A stretch of DNA of 64,000 bases, taken from contig NZ_CP108086.1 in NCBI RefSeq assembly GCF_036186745.1, positions 62,001 through 126,000 on the forward strand. Reading direction: 5' to 3'. The notes under the pieces were generated by a model. That model did not search any database, was not told where the DNA came from, and saw nothing but the letters and a program-made list of their open reading frames with translations. This DNA comes from Microbispora hainanensis. Lineage in GTDB: Bacteria; Actinomycetota; Actinomycetes; Streptosporangiales; Streptosporangiaceae. The translations under genes were made by a program, and so were the position numbers. Positions 20,434 through 27,461 of this stretch are shown here, piece after piece. How positions within the stretch are numbered: position 1 is the first letter of the stretch; every line of letters starts with the position of its first letter.

Positions 20434-21045
20434 TCAGGTCACGATCAGCACTTCGAGCGTGCGGGGGCCGTGCACGCCCTCGACCCGGTTCAGCTCGATG
20501 TCGCTGGTCGCCGAGGGGCCGCTGATCCAGGTCAGGGGCCGAGTGGGGGTGAGCCGGGCGACGGCGTCCGGCACGTTGGCGACGATCTCTGCGGCCCGCA
20601 CCACGCACAGGTGATAGTCGGGCACCAGCGTGAGCGCCCGCCGGCCCTGGCCCGGCCCGGCGTCGAGGACGATCGTGCCGGTCTCCGCGATCGCGACCGC
20701 GCAGGTGGTGAGCACGCCGTCCACGGCGTCGAGCTCGGCGGCGCTCAGCGGCGGGTCGTCGGCGACCGCCTCCGCGTCCGCGGCGGCGAGCCACGGCGCG
20801 GGGAACCCGGCGGGCACGACCACCCGCCGCGCCCCGCGATCGGCGAGAGACCGCGCGACGCGTTCCGCCACGCCCGGCTCGTCCACGAGGTGGACCACGG
20901 CGCGGTAGTCGCGGACGCGCTCCTCGAACAGGCGGATGTCACCCGGCTCGTCCGACGGCCCGCGGTAGGCGCGGGTGATCTCGACGTCGGGCACGCCCGC
21001 CAGGGCGCGGCGGACCCGGCCGAGGATCAGGTCGCGGGAGCTCAT
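20434..21045 (-). CDS. lutC: Lactate utilization protein C (LUD domain)
   Basis: A 203-residue single LUD domain protein; GVLTTCAVAIAETGTIVLDAGPGQGRRALTLVPDYH is the diagnostic segment. LutC is the third subunit of the iron-sulfur L-lactate oxidation complex LutABC, which converts lactate to pyruvate in the cytosol. Its ATG overlaps the lutB stop (ATGA). A 14-bp tandem array begins one base past its stop codon. Confidence 0.92.
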   Translation of the reverse strand: MSSRDLILGRVRRALAGVPDVEITRAYRGPSDEPGDIRLFEERVRDYRAVVHLVDEPGVAERVARSLADRGARRVVVPAGFPAPWLAAADAEAVADDPPLSAAELDAVDGVLTTCAVAIAETGTIVLDAGPGQGRRALTLVPDYHLCVVRAAEIVANVPDAVARLTPTRPLTWISGPSATSDIELNRVEGVHGPRTLEVLIVT

Positions 21046-22457
21046 CGGCGTCCTCCGTCCGTGCGGTCCCACCAGTCGCGGAACGACTCCTTCGGCACCT
21101 CGGGGAGGTCTCTGGTGTCGGTCCAGCCGCCGAGCGGCCCGGGGAGCCTGCGGGGCACGAGCCGACGCAGCCGTGCCCCGGCCCGCTGCAGGCGCGCGAG
21201 CCGTCCCGACCGCTCCAACACCCATCCGGCCGCCGCCATCCCGGCGCGCTCCGGCCAGGGGTGGCGGGCCCGGGAACGCAGGTCCACGAGTACGGACGGG
21301 ATGTCGATGGCCACCGGGCAGACCTCGTAGCACGCGCCGCACAGCGAGGAGGCGTACGGCAGCGAGCGGTCCAGCTCGGAGCCCATGCCGCGAAGCTGCG
21401 GCGTCAGGATCGCCCCGATCGGCCCGGGATAGACCGACCCGTACGAGTGGCCGCCCACCCGCTCGTACACCGGGCAGACGTTGAGGCAGGCCGAGCAGCG
21501 GATGCAGCGCAGCGCCTGCCGCCCCACCTCGTCGGCGAGCACGCCGGTGCGGCCGTTGTCGAGCAGCACGAGGTGGAACTCCTGGCCCTCGGCCGCGCCG
21601 GTCCACATGGAGGTATAGGGGTTCATCCGCTCCCCGGTCGAGCTGCGGGGCAGCAGTTGCAGGAAGACCTCCAGGTCGCGCCAGGTCGGCAGCACCTTCT
21701 CTATGCCGACCACGCTGATCAGGGTGCGCGGCAGCGTGAGGCACATGCGGCCGTTGCCCTCGGACTCCAGCACGACCAGCGTGCCGGTCTCGGCGATCGC
21801 GAAGTTGGCCCCGGAGATCGCGACCTTGGTCTTGAGGAAGCGCTCGCGCAGGTGGAGCCGGGCCGCCTCGGCCAGCGCGGCGGGCTCGTCGGTCAGGTCC
21901 TCGGGGGCGGGCCGCCCCCAGCCGGACATGTGCTCGGCGAAGATCTCGCGGATCTCCGCGCGGTTGCGGTGGATCGCCGGGACGAGGATGTGCGAGGGCC
22001 GGTCGTCGCCCAGTTGCACGATGAGCTCGGCCAGGTCGGTCTCGTACGCCGTGATGCCCTGCTCGAGCAGCGCCTCGTTGAGGCCGATCTCCTGGGTGAC
22101 CATCGACTTGACCTTGACGACCTCGGTCTCGCCCGTGGCCTTCACCAGGCCGGCGACGATCCGGTTGGCCTCGGTGGCGTCGGCGGCCCAGTGCACGTGG
22201 CCCCCGGCCGCCGTGACGGACTCCTCCAGCCGCACCAGGTATTCGTCCAGGTTGCGGAGCGTGTGCTCCTTGATCGCACGGCCGGCCTCGCGCAGCTCGG
22301 CCCAGTCGGGCGCCTCCGCGACGACGCTCGCCCGCCGTGCCCTGATCGTCCGGGTCGCCTTGCGCAGGTTGAACCGCAGCTGCGAGTCCCGTACGGCTCT
22401 CGCGGCGTTGCGGGGGAAGGGACGGTCCGCCGGCATGCCGAGGAAGGTGACGCTCAT
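21042..22457 (-). CDS. lutB: Lactate utilization iron-sulfur protein B
   Basis: A 471-residue protein. An N-terminal LUD domain carries ISGANFAIAETGTLVVLESEGN, and the C-terminal ferredoxin-like part has two 4Fe-4S motifs, CIRCSACLNVCP and CGACYEVCPV. It carries electrons in the LutABC lactate dehydrogenase complex. Translational coupling is visible on both sides: its ATG overlaps the lutA stop and its stop overlaps the lutC ATG. Confidence 0.94.
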   Translation of the reverse strand: MSVTFLGMPADRPFPRNAARAVRDSQLRFNLRKATRTIRARRASVVAEAPDWAELREAGRAIKEHTLRNLDEYLVRLEESVTAAGGHVHWAADATEANRIVAGLVKATGETEVVKVKSMVTQEIGLNEALLEQGITAYETDLAELIVQLGDDRPSHILVPAIHRNRAEIREIFAEHMSGWGRPAPEDLTDEPAALAEAARLHLRERFLKTKVAISGANFAIAETGTLVVLESEGNGRMCLTLPRTLISVVGIEKVLPTWRDLEVFLQLLPRSSTGERMNPYTSMWTGAAEGQEFHLVLLDNGRTGVLADEVGRQALRCIRCSACLNVCPVYERVGGHSYGSVYPGPIGAILTPQLRGMGSELDRSLPYASSLCGACYEVCPVAIDIPSVLVDLRSRARHPWPERAGMAAAGWVLERSGRLARLQRAGARLRRLVPRRLPGPLGGWTDTRDLPEVPKESFRDWWDRTDGGRR

Positions 22458-23191
22458 CGCACCCCCGCCGTCTCGGTCGAGCAGAGGATCTCGGCCAGGT
22501 GCGTCACCCGCACGCCGGACTTCTGGCGGCCGAGCATGCCGCCGATGTGCATGAGGCAGGAGTTGTCGGCCGCGCACAGCACCTCGGCGCCGGTGTCGAG
22601 GACGGCGCGCACCTTGTCGGCGCACATCGCCGCCGACGCGTCGGCGTTCTTCAGCGCGAAGGTGCCGCCGAAGCCGCAGCACTCCTCCGCGCCCGGCAGC
22701 GGCACCAGTTCGAGCCCCTTGACCTGGCGCAACAGCGTCAGCGGGCGGTCGCCCAGGTGGATGCCGCGCAGGGAGTGGCACGTCGGGTGGTAGGTGACCC
22801 GGTGGGGGAAGTAGGCCCCCACGTCGGTCGTCCCCAGCACGTCGATCAGGAACTCGGTCAGCTCGTAGGTCTTCGGCACGACCTGCGCCACCGCGTCGGC
22901 GAAGGGCCCGGACGACCCGGCCAGTTTGGGGTACTGCTCGCGGATCATGGCCGCGCACGAACCCGAGGGGACGACGACCGCGTCGTAGCCGCGCAGCGCC
23001 GCCACGCTGCGCCGGGCCAGCCGTACGGCCTCGTCCCGATAGCCGGTGTTGGCGTGCATCTGGCCGCAGCAGGTCTGGGCGCGGGGGAAGTCCACCTCGA
23101 CGCCGAGGCGGCGCAGCAGGCGCACGACCGCACGCCCGGTGTCCGGGAAGAGCGTGTCGTTGACGCAGGTGACGAACAGGGCTACCCGCAC
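22454..23191 (-). CDS. lutA: Lactate utilization protein A (CCG-domain iron-sulfur subunit)
   Basis: A 245-residue protein with two cysteine-rich CCG domains: CCGQMHANTG in the first and AEECCGFGGTFALKN in the second, plus a Cys-containing VTYHPTCH. Such domains hold a [4Fe-4S] centre. The first codon is GTG at 23191; the ATG two bases away is out of frame. It is the promoter-proximal gene of lutABC, with a double operator just upstream and the repressor gene divergent. Confidence 0.94.
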   Translation of the reverse strand: MRVALFVTCVNDTLFPDTGRAVVRLLRRLGVEVDFPRAQTCCGQMHANTGYRDEAVRLARRSVAALRGYDAVVVPSGSCAAMIREQYPKLAGSSGPFADAVAQVVPKTYELTEFLIDVLGTTDVGAYFPHRVTYHPTCHSLRGIHLGDRPLTLLRQVKGLELVPLPGAEECCGFGGTFALKNADASAAMCADKVRAVLDTGAEVLCAADNSCLMHIGGMLGRQKSGVRVTHLAEILCSTETAGVR

Positions 23192-23206
23192 ATGCCCTCC
23201 TGACGT

Positions 23207-23238
23207 GTATGGTCAGACCAAATATGGTCAGACCATAC
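23207..23238. promoter_or_regulatory. Twin FadR-type operator between lutA and its repressor
   Basis: TGGTCAGACCA occurs twice, at 23210-23220 and 23225-23235, and GTAT/ATAC extend the outer ends so the whole is nearly symmetric. The TGGT-N3-ACCA pattern is the known recognition type of FadR-subfamily GntR repressors such as LldR and PdhR. It starts 15 bp upstream of the lutA GTG and is about 45 bp before the divergent gntR start, so it can control both. Confidence 0.85.
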
Positions 23239-23282
23239 ATCCTGGTGCGCATGCGGCGACACCAGGCATCGGAGGAGCAGTG

Positions 23283-24065
23283 GTGACCCCCGGAGATCGC
23301 CGGCGTACGGACGCCCGCCCGCGCGCCTTCGAGGAGGTGCTCGCGCGCATCGAGGAGCGGATCGCGGCCGACGGCCTGACCGTGGGCGACCGGCTGCCGG
23401 GCGAACGGCAGCTCGCCGAGCAGCTCGGCGTGGGCCGGTCGTCGGTCAGGGAGGCGCTGCGCGTGCTGGAGACCCTCGGGGTGGTCGCGTCGCAGGCCGG
23501 CCGGGGCCCGGACGCCGGGGCGGTGCTCACCTCCCGCCCGGGAGAGGCGCTCACCGACCTGCTCCGGCTGCATCTCGGCCTCGCCACGCTCTCGATGCGC
23601 GAGGTGATCGACACCCGGCTGATGATCGAGCAGTGGGCCGCGGCCCGCGCGGCTTCGGCCCGCGCGGCTTCGGCACAGACGGCTCCCGCACAGACGGCTT
23701 CCGTGCAGACGGCTTCCGCGCAGGCGGCTTCTGCTCAGGCGGCGACCGGACGGATGGCGGAGGCGATCGCGGCCATGGACGCCGCCCGCGACCCCGCCGA
23801 GTTCGTGGAGCACGACATCGCGTTCCACCTCGCCCTCGCGGAGGCGGCGGGCAACCGGCTGATCATGGCGGTCATGCGCGCGCTGCGCGACGCCCTGCGC
23901 CGCTACGCCGTGGACGCGGTCGTACGGCTCGGCGACACCGGCGGCCTGCAGGACGACCACCGGCGCATCCATCGGGCGATCGAGGACGGCGACGCCGGGG
24001 CCGCCGCGGCCGCCGTCGCCGAGCACCTCGCCCGCGCCTATCCGGAGTCTGGCCGGGATTCATAG
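23283..24065 (+). CDS. lutR: FadR-subfamily GntR repressor of the lut genes
   Basis: About 260 residues. The N-terminal winged helix (GDRLPGERQLAEQLGVGRSSVREALRVLETLG) is followed by an FCD ligand/metal domain with EHDIAFHLALAEAAGN and DDHRRIHRAI. It presumably binds the twin operator and is released by L-lactate or a related acid. GGAGGA precedes two adjacent GTG codons (23280 and 23283); the second has better spacing. A run of Ala/Ser/Gln/Thr pentapeptides (about residues 123-153) interrupts the first FCD helices, a product of a 15-bp tandem array. The stop codon lies inside the KstR box of the next gene. Confidence 0.88.
   Translation: MTPGDRRRTDARPRAFEEVLARIEERIAADGLTVGDRLPGERQLAEQLGVGRSSVREALRVLETLGVVASQAGRGPDAGAVLTSRPGEALTDLLRLHLGLATLSMREVIDTRLMIEQWAAARAASARAASAQTAPAQTASVQTASAQAASAQAATGRMAEAIAAMDAARDPAEFVEHDIAFHLALAEAAGNRLIMAVMRALRDALRRYAVDAVVRLGDTGGLQDDHRRIHRAIEDGDAGAAAAAVAEHLARAYPESGRDS
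23651..23740. repeat. 15-bp x 6 in-frame array inside lutR
   Basis: Six 15-bp units of the form GGCTTCCGCGCAGAC run from 23651 to 23740 without breaking the frame, encoding repeated A-S-A-Q-T-like pentapeptides. They sit between the DNA-binding domain and the conserved FCD core. Copy-number change would lengthen or shorten a protein segment by five residues at a time. Confidence 0.85.
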
Positions 24066-24076
24066 AACGTGTTCTA
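24063..24076. promoter_or_regulatory. KstR-type operator TAGAACGTGTTCTA
   Basis: A 14-bp inverted repeat, symmetric except at the two central bases, fits the published mycobacterial KstR motif TNNAACNNGTTNNA at every fixed base. It begins with the TAG stop of lutR and ends 9 bp before the GTG of the LLM oxidoreductase, whose orthologue Rv3520c belongs to the KstR (sterol catabolism) regulon. Confidence 0.8.
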
Positions 24077-24085
24077 ATCACGCGT

Positions 24086-25099
24086 GTGGCCGATGATCTG
24101 AGACTCGGGCTGAACCTCGGGTATTGGCAGCGGAACGCCGACGACGCGACCGAGGTGGTGCTGACCGCCGAACGGCTGGGCTACGAGTCGGTGTGGACCG
24201 CCGAGGCGTACGGCAGCGACGCGTTCACCCCGCTGGCCTGGTATGGCGCGCGGACCAGCCGCATCAAGCTCGGCACGAGCGTCGCCCAGTTGTCCGCCCG
24301 GCCCCCGGTGACGACCGCGATGACCGCGATGACGCTCGACCACCTCACCGGCGGCCGGCTGGTGCTCGGCGTCGGCGCCTCGGGCCCGCAGGTCGTGGAG
24401 GGCTGGTATGGGCAGCCGTTCGCCGCGCCGCTCGCCCGCACCCGCGAGTACGTCGAGATCATGCGGAAGGTCTGGCGGCGGGAGGAGCCGGTGACCAGCC
24501 CGGGCCCGCACTATCCGCTGCCGCTGCCCGGCGGCCTCGGCAAGCCGCTCAAGCTGATCACCCACCCGCTGCGGCCCGAGATCCCCGTCTACCTGGGCGC
24601 GGAGGGCCCGAAGAACGTCGCGCTCGCCGCCGAGATCGGGCAGGGCTGGCTGCCGCTGTTCGCCTTCCCCGAGAAGATCGAGGCGATGTACGGCGACGCC
24701 CTGTCCGGCGCGAAACCGGGGTTCGACATCGCCGCCATGGTCATGGTGGTCGTCACCGGCGACCTGAGGGCCGCGCTCGACGGCGTGAAGATGATGCTGA
24801 CGCTCTACATCGGCGGCATGGGGGCCAAGACCCGCAACTTCCACGCCGACATCATCGGCCGCATGGGCTACGCGGAGCAGGCCCGCCGCATCCAGGAGCT
24901 GTACCTGGCCGGCCGCCGTGACGAGGCGTTCGCGGCCATCCCCGACGAACTGGCCGACGGCATCGCGCTCCTCGGGCCGCTCGGCCGCATCCGGGAGCGG
25001 CTGGAACTGTGGCGTCGCAGCCCGGTCACCACGCTGCTCGTCATGGGCCCCCGTGACGAGCCCACGCTCAGAGCCGTACGGGATCTGGTGTTCGGGTGA
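24086..25099 (+). CDS. LLM-class F420-dependent oxidoreductase (Rv3520c-like)
   Basis: A 337-residue luciferase-like TIM barrel. Segments such as SVWTAEAYGSDAFTPLAW, LGTSVAQLSARPP, GGRLVLGVGASGPQVVEGWYG and EGPKNVALAAEIGQGWLP match M. tuberculosis Rv3520c closely by eye. Family members use F420H2 or flavin to reduce or oxidise small substrates; Rv3520c lies in the cholesterol-degradation region. The GTG start is only 9 bp past the KstR-type palindrome, so a leaderless or very short-leader transcript is likely. Its 3' end overlaps the convergent amidotransferase gene by 32 bp. Confidence 0.88.
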   Translation: MADDLRLGLNLGYWQRNADDATEVVLTAERLGYESVWTAEAYGSDAFTPLAWYGARTSRIKLGTSVAQLSARPPVTTAMTAMTLDHLTGGRLVLGVGASGPQVVEGWYGQPFAAPLARTREYVEIMRKVWRREEPVTSPGPHYPLPLPGGLGKPLKLITHPLRPEIPVYLGAEGPKNVALAAEIGQGWLPLFAFPEKIEAMYGDALSGAKPGFDIAAMVMVVVTGDLRAALDGVKMMLTLYIGGMGAKTRNFHADIIGRMGYAEQARRIQELYLAGRRDEAFAAIPDELADGIALLGPLGRIRERLELWRRSPVTTLLVMGPRDEPTLRAVRDLVFG

Positions 25100-25778
25100 G
25101 CGCGGCCCGGGCGGCGGCAGCGGCGGCGAAGGCCCGCACCAGCGGGTGCGGCTGCCGTTCGGCCAGCTCGGGCTGGAACAGCGTGACGAGATAGAAAGGG
25201 TGGCCGGGCAGCTCCGCGACCCGCACCTCGCCCTCGTCGTCGTGCCCGGTGAAGCGCAGGCCGTGCGCCTCCAGCGTCGCCAGATGGGCGGGATCGGGCC
25301 CGTAGGAGCAGAAGTAGCGCTCCACGGTCCGGTCGGCGCCGACGATCCGCTCGGCGAGCGAGCCGGGGACGAGCCGGACCGCCGCCTCGTGACCGGCGAG
25401 GGAGCAGGCGAGCTGCCTGATCAGCGGGTCGGGGGCGGCCGGGTCGTTCTCCGCGTGGCTCACGCTCAGCCCGCACACGTGGCGGGCATACTCCAGCAGC
25501 GCGTGCTGGAAACCGGCGCAGGTGCCGAGCAGCGGGATCGCGTTCTCCCTGGCGGTCCGCGCGGCCGTGATCGCGCCCTGCTCGCTGCGGTAGGGGCTGC
25601 CGGGCAGGATCCAGACGCCGTCGAACCCGCCGAGATCCGCGACCTCGTCGGTCCTGATCCAGTAGGCGTCGAGGTCCAGCCCTTCACGCTCGCGTAGCGC
25701 GTCGAGGATGAGCGGGATGCGGGTGTGGGAACGGACGGTGGGTGACCGGTCGCCCACCAGCGCGATGCGGGGTCTCAT
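25068..25778 (-). CDS. Glutamine amidotransferase-like protein (CTP-synthase C-terminal-related)
   Basis: A 236-residue class I amidotransferase fold. The oxyanion strand WILPGSPY and the nucleophile elbow LLGTCAGFQHALLEYAR (Cys87) are present. Near the C-terminus, where canonical members have HPE, the sequence reads FQPE, so the usual catalytic His is replaced by Gln; this family, related to a described seleno-protein variant, may do different chemistry. No synthase domain is attached or adjacent. It is divergent from a LysR regulator with a 75-bp shared promoter region. Confidence 0.75.
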   Translation of the reverse strand: MRPRIALVGDRSPTVRSHTRIPLILDALREREGLDLDAYWIRTDEVADLGGFDGVWILPGSPYRSEQGAITAARTARENAIPLLGTCAGFQHALLEYARHVCGLSVSHAENDPAAPDPLIRQLACSLAGHEAAVRLVPGSLAERIVGADRTVERYFCSYGPDPAHLATLEAHGLRFTGHDDEGEVRVAELPGHPFYLVTLFQPELAERQPHPLVRAFAAAAAARAALTRTPDPVRL

Positions 25779-25853
25779 GACCTCCATGCTGGCGACGTGC
25801 GAACTTAATGACAAATGATGATTTCCGGTGTTCGTATAAGGGATGCTGATGTC

Positions 25854-26696
25854 GTGGACCCTCATCTGCTGAGCACCTTCGTGACCGTGGTCGCCGAGGG
25901 GTCGTTCTCGGCCGCGGCCGACCGGCTCGGCTACACCCAGCCCGCGGTGTCCCAGCAGATCGCCGCGCTGGAGGCCGACCTCGGGGTGCCGCTGCTGACC
26001 CGCCGCCCCGTACGGCCGACCCGGGCGGGCGAGCGCCTGCTGGAGCACGCGGGTCCGCTGCTGCTGCGGCTGCGGGCCGCGCGGGCGGACGTGGCGCGGC
26101 TGTCCGCCCAGCCGCGGACCCTCACCGTCGCCGCCGGGCCCCTCGCCCTTACGGCGGACACGGCGGCGGCGCTGGCCGGGGTGACGACGCTGCGCATCGC
26201 GGGCGCGGCGGCGGCCGTGGCGCTGGTGGCCTCGGGCGAGGCCGACCTCGCGCTGGCCGACGGCCCGGCCGCGCCCTCCGACCCGCTGAACCTCCCCGAC
26301 GCGGGGCCGCTCACCACCGTCGGCGTACGGGAGGAGGAGCTGGTGGTCGTGCTGCCGGAAGGACATCCGCTGGCGGGCCGGTCCGGCCTGCGGCTGGACG
26401 ACCTGGCCGATGCCCTGTGGGTGGACGCCCCCGAGGTGATGCCGCTCGACCGCCTGCGCGCGGTGGCACGGCTGGACGGGCTGCGGCCCGGCATCCGTTA
26501 TGAGGGTCACGACCCGGCCGTCGCAGCGCGCCTGGCCGCGGCCGGGCACGGACTGACCCTGCTGCCCGCGTCCGCCGCGCCGTGCGGGGTCCGGGTGCCG
26601 CTGGCCGCGCCGAGGATCGTCCACCGGGTCGAGCTGGTGCACGCGACCCTTCCGCCAGGCCCCGCCGCCGAGGTCGTCCGCGCGCTCACCTCCTGA
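25854..26696 (+). CDS. LysR-family transcriptional regulator
   Basis: A 280-residue LysR protein. The N-terminal winged helix is clear (LLSTFVTVVAEGSFSAAADRLGYTQPAVSQQIAALEADLG), followed by a periplasmic-binding-protein-like effector domain. A GTG at 25854 puts the HTH at the expected distance; upstream in-frame codons add non-family residues. By position it most likely regulates the divergent amidotransferase-like gene. Its last codons overlap the converging DinB-like gene by 11 bp. Confidence 0.85.
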   Translation: MDPHLLSTFVTVVAEGSFSAAADRLGYTQPAVSQQIAALEADLGVPLLTRRPVRPTRAGERLLEHAGPLLLRLRAARADVARLSAQPRTLTVAAGPLALTADTAAALAGVTTLRIAGAAAAVALVASGEADLALADGPAAPSDPLNLPDAGPLTTVGVREEELVVVLPEGHPLAGRSGLRLDDLADALWVDAPEVMPLDRLRAVARLDGLRPGIRYEGHDPAVAARLAAAGHGLTLLPASAAPCGVRVPLAAPRIVHRVELVHATLPPGPAAEVVRALTS

Positions 26697-27163
26697 GCGA
26701 CAGGTCACCCACCGCGTCGGCGTAGTAGACCGACCCGCCGAGGTGGAAGGCGACCTGGCGGAGTGTCCAGCCCGCCCCGGGCGAGTGGTCGAGCTGCTCC
26801 GGGCTCAGCACCTCCAGACGGGCCGTCCAGATCCGGGCGAGCCGGGTGAGCCTGCTGCGGGCCTCGTCGAGATCCTGCTCGGTGAACGGAGCGAGGTCGG
26901 CCGCAGTGGTGATCATCGACGCATGCCAGTGGTCGGGCAGGGGCACGCGGCCGGCCAGCCGGTCCTCGATCTCCGCCAGATGGTCCACGAGATGGTCGGC
27001 CACCCGGCGGATCGCCTTATGCGGGGTGTAGATCCGATCTTCCGAGGGCACCGGCAGGCCGTCCCAGGCGGTCCAGGTCGCCGCCAGGCGGGAGCACGTG
27101 GTCGATCATCTCGGCCACGACCCGCGCGGGCTCGCGGTCGTCGGTCGGCGGGGCGTCGGTCAT
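26686..27163 (-). pseudogene. DinB-superfamily-like gene with a frameshift near its 5' end
   Basis: A good start (TTGGAGG, then ATG at 27163) opens a frame reading MTDAPPTDD...VVAEMIDHVL, but after about 24 codons it drifts into unrelated sequence and stops. One frame over, the coding sense resumes (LAATWTAWDGLPVPSEDRIYTPHKAIRRVADHLVDHL) and runs to 26686, ending in a DinB-type helix LRQVAFHLGGSVYYADAVG. The two parts join if one base is removed around 27080-27095 (CCGCCAGGCGGGAG). It is either a pseudogene or a sequencing error; translation from GTG at 27051 would give a 121-residue truncated form. Confidence 0.7.
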
Positions 27164-27461
27164 GAACGGCCTCCAAGGTGCGAGGGCATGTGCCCGTGCA
27201 GGCTAGGGCCGCGTCGTTTCGACGCCCGCCGAAAGGTCCTGCCGACCGTTTTCCGGAAATAGACGACCGAGCCATCCGAGGCGATCGCCCAGCTTCCGGC
27301 CCAGCTGGTCCGGAACCAAAGAGGATAAATCCAGGTAGAGGCATTACATTCGCGAGTGGGTGACGGCGTGCCGGCAAAGGGGATATCACGAAGACGGAGG
27401 CGTCGCAGGCCCCTCCGGCCTCGCGCTTGACACGACCGACATATGGGTGATTTATGGATTT

